From Limnochorda sp. LNt (GTDB taxonomy: Bacteria; Bacillota; Limnochordia; Limnochordales; Geochordaceae), in assembly GCF_035593265.1 (NCBI RefSeq), contig NZ_CP141614.1, positions 806,001 through 870,000 on the forward strand: a DNA stretch of 64,000 nt. Reading direction: 5' to 3'. The translations under genes and the position numbers were made by a program. Numbering within the stretch: position 1 is the first letter of the stretch; each line of letters starts with the position of its first letter. The notes below the pieces were generated by a model. It searched no databases and was not told where the DNA came from. It saw only the letters and a program-made list of their open reading frames with translations. Below, piece by piece: positions 10,208 to 18,804 of the stretch.

Positions 10208-10380
10208 TCACTTGGTCTTCTTCTCCGGAGCGGGCTTCTTGGTCTCCTTGGCCGGCTTCTTCTCCACGGCTGCCGCACCTCCTCCCCGGCGGGGGCCTCG
10301 CCCTTGACCGCCTCGTCGCTGTCGTGGCGCCGCCGCTCGTGGAATCTCGATTTCTGGCACCACTCTAGCACGCCGGGCAT
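10208..10380 (-). pseudogene. Short Lys-rich gene, apparently frameshifted
   Basis: On the minus strand a frame with strongly GC-biased third positions (segment SRFHERRRHDSDEAVKGE) runs to about 10280. The coding signal then moves to another frame ending in EKKPAKETKKPAPEKKTK and a TGA at 10208. One missing base near 10278-10282 would join them into a protein of about 55-58 charged residues. Alternatively only the last 19 codons are translated, from GTG at 10267, which has a good Shine-Dalgarno site (AGGAGGTG at 10276-10283). I do not recognise the product. ATG 10380 is one possible start of the longer form; GTG 10371 is another. Confidence 0.4.
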
Positions 10381-10389
10381 CCGCCGCAA
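10362..10389 (-). promoter_or_regulatory. Possible promoter of the Lys-rich gene
   Basis: On the minus strand TTGCGG (10389-10384) is followed after 16 bases by TAGAGT (10367-10362) with a TGC extension. If used, transcription starts near 10355, which would favour the 19-codon reading over the longer one. Confidence 0.35.
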
Positions 10390-10509
10390 TGCGGGCCCAG
10401 GGAGGCGGCGAATGGGGCCGTGAGGCGCCGTGAGCCGCAAGGTCACGGCGACCACCGGGCTCGTCCGATCGCGTTCGCGCTCGTTCGGGCTCGTTCGCAC
10501 GCGATGGAG

Positions 10510-10959
10510 TCACTCGACCCCCTCGAAGTCGGCCTCGTCCCGCTCGATGCGCGCCACGAGATGGGGAAGGTCCTCGACGTCGGGCAGGATGAAGTCGGGC
10601 GCCTCGTCGAGACCGTCCGACTGGGCTGGGGGGCCGTCGGCAGCCACGAGGGCGGTGCTCCATGAGCGAGCGTTGCCGAATCGCACGGAGGCGCGCGGAT
10701 GGGCTCCCACCACCAGGATGTCGGCACGCTCACCCGAGGCCAGGTCGGGCAGCGACGCCACATCCTGCAGATTCGAGGCCCGCTGGATGCGTGGCGCGAC
10801 CTCCGGCGGGAGAGGGAGGGGGGTCGCGCCCACCACCCAGACCCGGCACCACCCGGCGAGGGCGCCGACGGCCGCGGCCAGGCGGTCGGAGTGCGCGACG
10901 GGGCGATCCGGGGACAGGAGCTCATCGACGGCGATGATGACGGCACGGACCCTGGCCAT
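10510..10959 (-). CDS. Degenerate HAD-like hypothetical protein
   Basis: A 149-residue cytosolic protein. The order of elements resembles a small HAD-superfamily fold: an N-terminal strand (AVIIAVDELL), a mid strand followed by ADILVVGAHPRASVRFGNARSW (like the GD-x-D region), and FILPDVEDLPHLV at the end (like the usual 'DYVIDDLSELP' close). The catalytic DxDGT motif is missing (AVDELL instead), so phosphatase activity is unlikely. It diverges from the next hypothetical gene. Confidence 0.55.
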   Translation of the reverse strand: MARVRAVIIAVDELLSPDRPVAHSDRLAAAVGALAGWCRVWVVGATPLPLPPEVAPRIQRASNLQDVASLPDLASGERADILVVGAHPRASVRFGNARSWSTALVAADGPPAQSDGLDEAPDFILPDVEDLPHLVARIERDEADFEGVE

Positions 10960-10984
10960 GAGGCGTCGCTCCTCTACTTGGCCC

Positions 10985-10990
10985 TATAAT
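10985..10990 (+). promoter_or_regulatory. Possible -10 box (TATAAT)
   Basis: A perfect TATAAT in the divergent gap. It would start transcription near 10997, leaving a leader of about 48 bases before GTG 11045. No clear -35 is visible. Confidence 0.4.
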
Positions 10991-11044
10991 AACGGTAGTT
11001 GACGGGTGGCGCTGCGCGCCGCCCCGAGGAGGCATCGTGGCATC

Positions 11045-11632
11045 GTGCCCTCTCCCAAGGGCCCGGACTTCCCCGACAAGATCTGGCTCTCCTGGCGACA
11101 GGACGGAGCCTACCTGGTGCGTGACCAGCACCTGGTCACCCGGGACGACGAGCTGGTCGCGCTCTCGACGGTCCCCATCGGCCGCCAGATGAGGGGGCTT
11201 TGCAAGCTGACCCTGGAGGAGCTGTCGGCCGTGGTGCCTCCGCCGGTCCATACCATGGCCCGGCGGGTCGCACGGTCGCTGGTGGAGGGGCGCCCCCTGC
11301 GGCTCGTGGCGCGTGACGAGCAGCGCGCCGGACACGGCCCCCAAGAGGTGCTGGACGGCGCCCTGGCCCTCTGCCGTGCCGGTCTCGTGGTGGTCTTCCT
11401 GCGCAATCCCCGCCGGGCGAGCCCTCAGTGGGAGCTGCGCCACGCCGAGCTGACCAACTGGGGCAGGGCCGTGTTGGTCTCGCTGGACGCCGTCCACCTG
11501 ACAGGGGCGGGACGTCTGGTGCCCGTCTCCCGTCAGGCCGTCGCCGTGCCCGCCATCAACGGACGGGCGGGCAAGGGGACCGAGCCCACGGAGCGAGGCG
11601 ACGGCGACGCGGCCCGACCCACCCGGTCCTGA
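11045..11632 (+). CDS. Hypothetical protein
   Basis: A 195-residue soluble protein I do not recognise. Third-position GC is high throughout and the TATAAT at 10985 and GAGGAGG at 11026-11032 support expression. Possible strands are KIWLSWRQDGAYLVRDQHLV and GLVVVFLRNPRR; the last 25 residues are low-complexity. GTG 11045 is chosen as the first in-frame start after the ribosome site (12 bases away). It precedes the TRAP transporter but is separated from it by about 145 bases. Confidence 0.6.
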   Translation: MPSPKGPDFPDKIWLSWRQDGAYLVRDQHLVTRDDELVALSTVPIGRQMRGLCKLTLEELSAVVPPPVHTMARRVARSLVEGRPLRLVARDEQRAGHGPQEVLDGALALCRAGLVVVFLRNPRRASPQWELRHAELTNWGRAVLVSLDAVHLTGAGRLVPVSRQAVAVPAINGRAGKGTEPTERGDGDAARPTRS

Positions 11633-11778
11633 TGCCGTCCCCCCTGTGGATGCCGTTGCGAGCCCTCCGCGTCACTTTCCACAAGGAACGACCCCGTCAT
11701 CGATCGAAATCGGAGAGAGTCCTGCTTCTGTCTGGTTGGCCGGTCTCGTGCATCGCTCGGAAAGGGGATGAGAAAGCG

Positions 11779-12732
11779 GTGAGATCGCGGCTCGCACGCA
11801 TGGCATGGGGGATGGGCCTGCTGATGGCCTGCCTGGTGGGCAGCGGTGCCCAGGCCGCCGAGTTCGTCACGGTCGCCGCCGGAGGGACCGCGGGCGTCTA
11901 CTACCCGCTGGGCGGGGCACTGGCCGAGATCTTCAATCAGCACGTGCCGGGCGTCAACGCGTCGGTCCAGGCGACGGGCGCCTCGGTGGCCAACGTCAAC
12001 CTCCTGGTGCAGCGGCAGGCTGAGCTGGCCCTCATCCAAAACGACATCGCCTTCTACGCGGCCAACGGCACCGAGATGTTCCAGGGGCGCAAGGTCGACA
12101 GCCTGCGGGGGATCGCGACGCTGTATCCCGAGGTGATTCAGCTGGTGGCGTCGCGGGCGTCGGGGATCCGGTCGGTCGACGACCTGCGGGGCAAGCGGGT
12201 GGCCGTGGGCGACATCGGCAGCGGCACCGAGGCCAACGCTCGGCAGATCCTGGAGGCGGCGGGGCTCACCTATCGTGACATCGCGGCGCGCTACCTCTCC
12301 TTCGCGGAGGCGGCCGCCAACCTTCGCGACGGCCACATCGACGCCGCCTTCGTGACGGCCGGCATCCCCACTGCGGCCATCCAGGACATCGCCGTCCAGC
12401 GTGACGTGGTCATCGTGCCCATCGGCGGCGACCTGGCCCAGCGTCTGGCCCAGCGCTATCCGTTCTACACCCAGGTGACCATCCCAGCCGGCACGTACCG
12501 CGGCCAGGAGGAGGCCGTCGTGACGGTGGCGGTCAAGGCGATGCTGGTGGCGCGCACCGACCTGTCGGAGGAGCTGGTCTACCAGCTGACCCGCGCCATG
12601 TTCGGCAACCTGGCCCGCCTCGCGCAGGCGCACGCCCGAGGGGCCGATGTGAGCGTCGAGACCGCCCGGGACGGGATGTCCATCCCCCTGCATCCGGGCG
12701 CGGAGCGGTACTACCGGGAGGTGGCGCCGTAA
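11779..12732 (+). CDS. TAXI-family TRAP transporter substrate-binding protein
   Basis: A 317-residue periplasmic solute receptor with a signal peptide (about residues 1-24, GAQAAE). The mature start FVTVAAGGTAGVYYPLGGALAEIFNQ is the TAXI-family signature, and LIQNDIAFYAANG, GKRVAVGDIGSGTEANARQIL and FVTAGIPTAAIQD follow the family order. The family delivers small organic acids, such as glutamate or related compounds, to a fused TRAP permease; the ligand cannot be read here. GTG 11779 follows AAAGGGGATGAG. It opens a three-gene transporter operon. Confidence 0.93.
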   Translation: MRSRLARMAWGMGLLMACLVGSGAQAAEFVTVAAGGTAGVYYPLGGALAEIFNQHVPGVNASVQATGASVANVNLLVQRQAELALIQNDIAFYAANGTEMFQGRKVDSLRGIATLYPEVIQLVASRASGIRSVDDLRGKRVAVGDIGSGTEANARQILEAAGLTYRDIAARYLSFAEAAANLRDGHIDAAFVTAGIPTAAIQDIAVQRDVVIVPIGGDLAQRLAQRYPFYTQVTIPAGTYRGQEEAVVTVAVKAMLVARTDLSEELVYQLTRAMFGNLARLAQAHARGADVSVETARDGMSIPLHPGAERYYREVAP

Positions 12733-12779
12733 TCGGCGCCGCCCGGCGGGATCGGAGGCGCGCGCCGGGGTCGAACGGA

Positions 12780-13355
12780 GTGGCCCCGGCACGCGCCACG
12801 TGGCTGGCAGCGGCGGTGGCGTGCCTGCTCGTGGCCGCCGGGGCCTACGCCGATGGGTGGGGTGAGGCGAGCGCCGTAGCGGCGTCCCAGGGGCCTCCGT
12901 CCGGCGGGGGCCGGCCATCGTTGTCGGTGCGCCAGTATCCCGAGGGTCCGGTCCTGCTGCGCGTCGCCCTGACGGTCGGGGACGGTGCCTTTGCCCTGGT
13001 CTATCGCCACTCGGTCGAGCGCACGTGGGTCCTGGAGCGGTGGCGGGTGGCCTGCGGCACCGAGGGCGACAACGCCGGGGCGCCGGCGGGCGTGCTGGTG
13101 ATGGAGGGTATGGCGTACCGATCGCTGGGGGCCGGGTTGCCCGTCGAGGGCCAGATCGGGCAGGGAGTCGATGGCCCCGTGTTGACCGTCTCGTCGCAGC
13201 AGATCCTCGACAACCTCGTGCTCGGGGTGCTCCCTCTGACCGAGCATGCGTTGTGGTTGCCGGACGGCCGCCACATCCCCTTGCCCGCGGATCGAGGGGC
13301 GCTGATCCTGGCGCCCGGGTGCGGGGCCGAAACGGAGGAATCCCCGGATGGATGA
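12780..13355 (+). CDS. DUF1850 protein of the TRAP operon
   Basis: A 191-residue protein with an N-terminal membrane or signal segment (about 6-22), then a compact domain with ALVYRHSVERTWVLERWRV and GMAYRSLGAGLP, typical of DUF1850. Such proteins are found beside TAXI-type TRAP genes; the role is unknown, possibly an accessory periplasmic factor. It overlaps the permease start by eight bases. The GTG start is not well supported by a ribosome site. Confidence 0.8.
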   Translation: MAPARATWLAAAVACLLVAAGAYADGWGEASAVAASQGPPSGGGRPSLSVRQYPEGPVLLRVALTVGDGAFALVYRHSVERTWVLERWRVACGTEGDNAGAPAGVLVMEGMAYRSLGAGLPVEGQIGQGVDGPVLTVSSQQILDNLVLGVLPLTEHALWLPDGRHIPLPADRGALILAPGCGAETEESPDG

Positions 13356-15354
13356 GCGGGCGACCAGCCGGCGCCAGGAGCCGGACGCCCCGGCCGATCT
13401 CGAAGAGCTGCTGGCGCGCTACGACGTGGAGTCGGCCTACCGGCGGCTGGCCGGGTGGATCGGGCGCGCCATCGCCGCGTTGGCCATCGCCTTCTCCCTC
13501 TTTCAACTCTACACGGCCGCCTTCGGCGTGCTCGAGGCACGCCTGCAACGGGCCGTGCACCTCGCCTTCGGCATGAGCCTGGTCTTCCTGCTCTACCCGG
13601 CTCGGCGGCGAGGCGACCGCCGGAGCCTGCCCTGGTGGGACATGGTGCTGGCGGTGGCCGGGGCGGCCGCGCCGCTATACCTGGTGGTCTTCTACCAGGA
13701 GATCGTGTTGCGGGCGGCGATGCCCACCCCGACCGACGTCGCGGTGGCCATCGCCTCCGTCTTGCTGGTCCTGGAGGCGGCCCGGCGCGTGGTAGGCCTG
13801 CCCATCGTGCTGGTGGCCACGGCTTTCATCCTGTACGCCCTGCTGGGGCGCAGCCTGCCGGGCTTCCTGGCGCACCGGGGCTTCTCGCTCTCTCAGGTGG
13901 CCAACCACCTGTACTTCACCACCGAGGGCATCTTCGGCATCCCTCTGGGCGTCTCGTCCACCTTCATCTTCTTGTTCCTCCTGCTGGGCGCGTTCCTGGA
14001 GAAGACGGGCATCGGCAGGTTCTTCATCGATCTGGCCAACGCGGTGGCGGGCTTCGCATCGGGAGGCCCCGCCAAGGTGGCGGTCATCACCAGTGCCCTG
14101 GAGGGCACCATCTCAGGCAGCTCGGTGGCCAACACGGTGGGCTCCGGCAGCCTCACCATCCCCATGATGAAGCGCCTGGGCTACCGGCCCGAGTTCGCAG
14201 CGGCCGTGGAGGCTGCCGCCTCCACCGGAGGGCAGATCATGCCGCCCATCATGGGGGCCGCCGCCTTCCTGATGGCGGAGTTCACCGGCATCCCCTACAT
14301 CGAGGTGGCCAAGGCGGCCATCCTGCCGGCCATCCTCTACTTCACCGGCATCTTCATCGCGGTCCACTACGAGGCCAAGCGGATCGGGCTGCGCGGCATC
14401 GCCCGGGACCAGTTGCCGGGGCTGTGGAGCGTGGCCAAGAGCCGGGGCCATCTCATCCTGCCCCTGGTGGGGATCATCTGGCTGCTGATGGAGGGGAGCA
14501 CGCCGATGAAGGCGGCCTTCTACGGCATCCTCCTCTCCGTCGGGGTCGCCATGATCCATCCCTCGACCCGCATGAGCGGGCGCGAGATCCTCGCGGCCCT
14601 GGAGCAGGGCGCTCGGGGGGCGCTGGGGGTGGTGATGGCGACGGCCGTGGCCGGCATCGTCATCGGGGTCATCACGCTGACGGGTCTGGGGCTCAAGCTG
14701 GCGAGCGGGGTCGTGCAGCTCGCCCAGGGTAACCTGCTGCTGACCATGGTGGCCACCATGCTGACGTCGCTGGTGCTCGGCATGGGCGTGCCGACCACGG
14801 CCAACTACGTCATCACGTCCACCATCGCGGCGCCGGCGCTGCTGCAGCTGGGCGTGCCGCTGCTGGCGGCCCACATGTTCGTCTTCTACTTCGGGGTGGT
14901 AGCCGACATCACGCCCCCGGTCGCCCTGGCCGCGTACGCCGGGTCCGGGATCGCGGGCAGCAACCCCCTGCGCACGGGTGTGGTGGCGTCCCGACTCGCG
15001 ATCGGGGCGTTCCTCATCCCGTACATCTTCGTCTTCTCCCCGGTGCTGTTGTTGCAGGACGTCACGCTGGCCCACACTCTGCAGATCCTGGCCACCTCGG
15101 TCACGGGCATGTTCGCCGTCGCGGTGGCGCTGGGCGGCTATCTGCGGACGACGCTGGCGCTGTGGGAGCGGGTCCTGTTCCTGGTCGGGGGTCTGATGAT
15201 GATCGACCCCAAGTTGACCACGGATGCAGCGGGCTTCACCCTGCTGGCGGCAGCCGTAGCCACGCAGGTGTGGAGAGCCCGCCGGGCAGCCGCGGGCACT
15301 GGCGAGCTCTGCGCGGGCTCACCCGAGGCGGGGCGGAGCCGACCGTCGGGGTGA
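13348..15354 (+). CDS. TRAP transporter fused permease (TAXI type)
   Basis: A 668-residue inner membrane protein in which the small (DctQ-like) and large (DctM-like) TRAP subunits are fused. Hydrophobic segments begin near residue 38 and continue to about 640. Motifs include GALEGTISGSSVANTVGSGSL, the EAAASTGGQIMPPIMGAAAF block and MGVPTTANYV, all conserved in fused TAXI permeases. Transport is driven by an ion gradient using the receptor at 11779. ATG follows GGAGGA by eight bases and overlaps the DUF1850 gene. Confidence 0.95.
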   Translation: MDERATSRRQEPDAPADLEELLARYDVESAYRRLAGWIGRAIAALAIAFSLFQLYTAAFGVLEARLQRAVHLAFGMSLVFLLYPARRRGDRRSLPWWDMVLAVAGAAAPLYLVVFYQEIVLRAAMPTPTDVAVAIASVLLVLEAARRVVGLPIVLVATAFILYALLGRSLPGFLAHRGFSLSQVANHLYFTTEGIFGIPLGVSSTFIFLFLLLGAFLEKTGIGRFFIDLANAVAGFASGGPAKVAVITSALEGTISGSSVANTVGSGSLTIPMMKRLGYRPEFAAAVEAAASTGGQIMPPIMGAAAFLMAEFTGIPYIEVAKAAILPAILYFTGIFIAVHYEAKRIGLRGIARDQLPGLWSVAKSRGHLILPLVGIIWLLMEGSTPMKAAFYGILLSVGVAMIHPSTRMSGREILAALEQGARGALGVVMATAVAGIVIGVITLTGLGLKLASGVVQLAQGNLLLTMVATMLTSLVLGMGVPTTANYVITSTIAAPALLQLGVPLLAAHMFVFYFGVVADITPPVALAAYAGSGIAGSNPLRTGVVASRLAIGAFLIPYIFVFSPVLLLQDVTLAHTLQILATSVTGMFAVAVALGGYLRTTLALWERVLFLVGGLMMIDPKLTTDAAGFTLLAAAVATQVWRARRAAAGTGELCAGSPEAGRSRPSG

Positions 15355-15364
15355 GCGGCGGGAG

Positions 15365-16372
15365 GTGACGGGCGGCGCGGGTTGGCTCCGGCTGCTCCTG
15401 GGCGGGATGGCGGCCGCCGCGGCGGCGACGGTGGTCGCGGCTGCCCGGGAGGCCCGCCATCCGGTCGTCGAGCACCTGCGCGTGCGCTGGTCGGACGGGC
15501 GCCTCTCGATGGTGCCCGTGCCCATGCGTCGAGCCAGCCTCGCGGCCCGCATGCCACCTGCTGAGCCTCCACCTCCACAGGGCCTGCGGCTCGTGCACCT
15601 GTCGGACCTGCACCTGCACCGCCGTCCCGAGTCCGCTCACCGCGCCGCCCTCTCGCGGCTCGAGCAGCTGTCCCCTCAGCTGGTGCTGGTCACGGGCGAC
15701 GTGATCGATCGGGCGTCCCGTCCGGGTGTGGCTGCGGACTACCTCGTCGGTCTGGCCCGCCGCTGGCAGGTGGCCCTGGTCTGGGGCAACCACGACCACG
15801 AACTGCCCGGCGTGGTGCATGCCCTGACCCGCGCCCTGGCGCGTGCCGGGGCCTGGGTGCTGGTCAACCGCCGGGCCTGCCTGGTGACACCGGCAGGCCC
15901 GGTGGAGCTGGTCGGGGTCGACGCCCCCAACCTCGGCCTCGACCGGCTGGGGGAGGCGCTGGAGCAACCGCCGGTGGTGCGGGCTCGGTGGGATGCCAGG
16001 ACCCGACGGTGGCGGCCTGACGTGGATGGTGGGGCCCCCTCGCCGGCGGCCGAGGGGCCGGATGCCCGGCCCCGCCTGCGCGTGCTGGCGGCCCACAGCT
16101 ATCATGTACTCGAGCACGGGGTCGACCGCAGCGAGCCGAGCCTGGTCCTGGTGGGGGATACCCACGGCGGACAGGTGGACCTCCCGTTGCTGGGGCCGGT
16201 ATGGGCGCGCTGGGTCCACCGCCATCGGTACGTGCGGGGCCTGAGCCGGGTCGGCGGCCACTGGCTCTACGTCAACCGGGGCCTGGGTACCATCGGCGTG
16301 CCCCTGCGCCTGCGCTGCCCCCCGGAGCTTTTGGTGGTCGATCTGATCGCGGGAGGAGTCGACGCGACATGA
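15365..16372 (+). CDS. Metallophosphoesterase with N-terminal membrane anchor
   Basis: A 335-residue calcineurin-type phosphoesterase of the YaeI/YkuE-like group. A hydrophobic segment at about 8-26 likely anchors it, with the catalytic domain outside. Metal-binding blocks are in order: HLSDLHLH (about 79-86), VTGDVID, WGNHDHE, AAHSYH and GDTHGGQ. An insertion between NHDHE and AAHSYH is Pro and Arg rich. The substrate is unknown; relatives act on lipid or nucleotide phosphoesters. Its stop overlaps the start of the endonuclease gene (ATGA). Confidence 0.85.
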   Translation: MTGGAGWLRLLLGGMAAAAAATVVAAAREARHPVVEHLRVRWSDGRLSMVPVPMRRASLAARMPPAEPPPPQGLRLVHLSDLHLHRRPESAHRAALSRLEQLSPQLVLVTGDVIDRASRPGVAADYLVGLARRWQVALVWGNHDHELPGVVHALTRALARAGAWVLVNRRACLVTPAGPVELVGVDAPNLGLDRLGEALEQPPVVRARWDARTRRWRPDVDGGAPSPAAEGPDARPRLRVLAAHSYHVLEHGVDRSEPSLVLVGDTHGGQVDLPLLGPVWARWVHRHRYVRGLSRVGGHWLYVNRGLGTIGVPLRLRCPPELLVVDLIAGGVDAT

Positions 16373-17208
16373 TCATCGGCTGTCATCTCAGCACCGGACA
16401 GGGATTCGCCCGCGCCGTCCAAAACGCGGGTCGGCTGGGGGCCGACGCGTTCCAGTACTTTCCCAAGAACCCGCGCAGCTATCGGCTGAAGCCCGTCGAC
16501 CGGGAGGAGGCCGCCCGGGGGGCAGAGGCGGCCCGGGCCGCGGGGGTGGTCACCGTCGCCCACTCGGCGTACGTCACCAACCTCTCCACCGGCGACCCGA
16601 AGCTCCGGGAGACCACCATCGCCTCCATCGTCAACGAGCTGGAGCTATGCGAGGCCCTCGGGACCCGGTGGCTGATCGTGCACTGCGGCAAGCACCTGGG
16701 CGAGGGCGAGGCGGTCGGGGTACGACGGATGGTGGAGACCATCGACGAGGTGATGACGCGCTACCAGGGCCCCTGCCGCCTGCTGCTGGAGAACACGGCG
16801 GGCCAGGGCAGCGAGCTGGGCCGCACGGTGGACGAACTGCTGGCCATCCGCGAGGCCCTGGCGAGCCACCAGCGGGTGGGCTTCTGCCTGGACAGCTGCC
16901 ACGCCTTCGCCTCGGGGCTGCTCGAGCCCGGGGGCTGGGAACGGTTCATCCAAGAGGTGACGCGTCCCGAGTTCGCCCGGCAGCTCGAGGTGATTCACCT
17001 CAACGACTCCAAGGCTGGCCCGGGCGAGCACGTGGACCGTCACGCGCTGCTGGGCCGGGGGCAGATGGGCGAGTTGCTCCAGGAGCTGGTCCACCACCCG
17101 CTGCTGCAGGCGCGTCCCGTGATCATCGAGACGCCGGTGGAGCACGAGGACCAGTACGCCGACGAGATTCGCCTGGCGCGCCGGTGGGCCGCGCGAGCGG
17201 GCACGTAG
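16369..17208 (+). CDS. nfo: Endonuclease IV (AP endonuclease)
   Basis: A 279-residue zinc-dependent AP endonuclease that cleaves 5' of abasic sites in base excision repair. The opening IIGCHLSTGQGFARAVQNA, metal ligands in VAHSAYVTNL, IVHCGKH, LLLENTAGQGSELG, GFCLDSCHAFASG, VIHLNDSKAGPGEHVDRHALLGRG and IIETPVEHE cover the complete AP endonuclease 2 signature set. Length is typical. ATG overlaps the metallophosphoesterase stop by four bases. Confidence 0.96.
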   Translation: MIIGCHLSTGQGFARAVQNAGRLGADAFQYFPKNPRSYRLKPVDREEAARGAEAARAAGVVTVAHSAYVTNLSTGDPKLRETTIASIVNELELCEALGTRWLIVHCGKHLGEGEAVGVRRMVETIDEVMTRYQGPCRLLLENTAGQGSELGRTVDELLAIREALASHQRVGFCLDSCHAFASGLLEPGGWERFIQEVTRPEFARQLEVIHLNDSKAGPGEHVDRHALLGRGQMGELLQELVHHPLLQARPVIIETPVEHEDQYADEIRLARRWAARAGT

Positions 17209-17446
17209 GCGGCTGCACGGTCGAGCGTGCCTCAGCACGAGGCCGACCACCCCATCCAAACGAGCCCCAAGCGACTCTCCGAGCCGGCATCGGCCAGCCC
17301 GAGGGGCAGGGCCTCTCGTAGCGGGACGTGTATACGGGGTACAATGTTCGTGACGCACGGGGGATGGAAGGGCGGGGTACGCCTTGCGGGATGGCTTGGA
17401 GACGGCGGGCCGGACGCGCGGTCGGCTGGCGCGAGGCGACGGCCAG

Positions 17447-18724
17447 GTGACGTCGGCCGACGTCGGGTTGGTAGGCCTGGCGGAGGCGATGATCCGGCAG
17501 GCCGCCGAGCGCCTCGGGATCGACGAGGGCTTCGTCGCGCGCCTCTCGGTGCCGGACCGTGAGGTGACGGTCTCGGTGCCGGTGCAGATGGACAACGGCC
17601 GATGGCGGGTCTTCCGGGGCTATCGCGTCCAGCACTGCAACGCGCGCGGCCCTTGCAAGGGCGGCATCCGATTCCACCCCGACGTGGGGCTCGACGAGGT
17701 GCGCGCCCTGGCTGCCCTGATGACGTGGAAGTGCGCGGTGGTCGACATCCCCTTCGGTGGGGCCAAGGGGGGCGTCGAGGTCGATCCCTCCGAGCTGTCC
17801 AAGGCCGAGCTGGAGCGGCTGACACGTGCCTACACCCTGATGATGCTGCCCAACCTGGGGCCGAGGGTCGACATTCCGGCTCCCGACGTCAACACCAACG
17901 AGCAGGTCATGGCCTGGATCGCCGACGCGGCCTCGGCCGCGCTGGGCCATCCCGTGCCGGCCATCGTCACCGGCAAGCCCGTGGCGCTCGGCGGCATCGT
18001 GGGGAGGCGGGAGGCCACGGGCCGGGGCGTGGCCATCGTGACGTTGCGGATGCTGGAGCGCTTGGGGTGGGAGCGCCAGGGCATCCGGGTGGCCGTCCAG
18101 GGCTTCGGCAACGTGGGGCGCTGGGCGGCGCGGGGGCTGGCGGAGGCGGGCCTGGCCATCGAGGCCATCAGCGACATCTCGGGCGCGGTCTGGCGGCCGG
18201 GCGGGCTGGACCTCGACGACGTGGAGCGTCACCTCCGGGCCTCGGGCAACCTGCTGGCCACCTACTCGGCGCCGGGGGTGCGGCATCTGACCAACGCGGA
18301 GCTGTTGGAGCTCGGTGTCGACGTCCTCATCCCCGCGGCCATCGAAAACCAGATCACCTCGGCCAACGCGGACCGCATAAGGGCTCGCATGGTGGTGGAG
18401 GGGGCCAACGGACCCACGACCCTGGAGGCCCACCGCCGCCTGGTGGAGCGCGGCGTCGTGGTGGTGCCGGACATCCTGGCCAATGCGGGCGGGGTGGTCG
18501 TCTCTTACTTCGAGTGGCTGCAAAACCTCCGCGGCGAGCTGTGGCAGCTGGGGCAGGTGCACGACCGGCTGGAGGAGATCATGGTGCGGGCCATCGACGC
18601 GGTCTGGGCGACCGCTCGCCGACTCGGCGTGGACGCCCGGCTGGCCGCCTTCGCCCTGGCCCTGCAGCGTGTCGTCGACGCGATCCGCCATCGCCAGGCC
18701 GGCCACGCCGTCACCGCCGGCTGA
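17447..18724 (+). CDS. Glu/Leu/Phe/Val dehydrogenase (first paralogue)
   Basis: A 425-residue hexameric-type amino acid dehydrogenase, most likely glutamate dehydrogenase (2-oxoglutarate + ammonia to glutamate). The substrate domain has ARGPCKGGIRFHP (where Cys replaces the more usual Tyr or Ala), the catalytic segment CAVVDIPFGGAKGG, and DIPAPDVNTNEQVMAWI. The nucleotide domain has VQGFGNVGRWAA. The NAGGVVVSYFEW block closes the active site. GTG 17447 gives the usual spacing to the PVQMDNG strand; a TTG at 17384 would extend it. A TACAAT at 17340-17345 may be the -10. A second copy lies at 47486. Confidence 0.93.
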   Translation: MTSADVGLVGLAEAMIRQAAERLGIDEGFVARLSVPDREVTVSVPVQMDNGRWRVFRGYRVQHCNARGPCKGGIRFHPDVGLDEVRALAALMTWKCAVVDIPFGGAKGGVEVDPSELSKAELERLTRAYTLMMLPNLGPRVDIPAPDVNTNEQVMAWIADAASAALGHPVPAIVTGKPVALGGIVGRREATGRGVAIVTLRMLERLGWERQGIRVAVQGFGNVGRWAARGLAEAGLAIEAISDISGAVWRPGGLDLDDVERHLRASGNLLATYSAPGVRHLTNAELLELGVDVLIPAAIENQITSANADRIRARMVVEGANGPTTLEAHRRLVERGVVVVPDILANAGGVVVSYFEWLQNLRGELWQLGQVHDRLEEIMVRAIDAVWATARRLGVDARLAAFALALQRVVDAIRHRQAGHAVTAG

Positions 18725-18804
18725 GCACGTCCCGCCCTCCGGAGGGAAGCGGCCCGCAGGGGCGAAGATCGGCCCGCGTCCGACGGGCCCGGTGAGCGGG
18801 CAGG

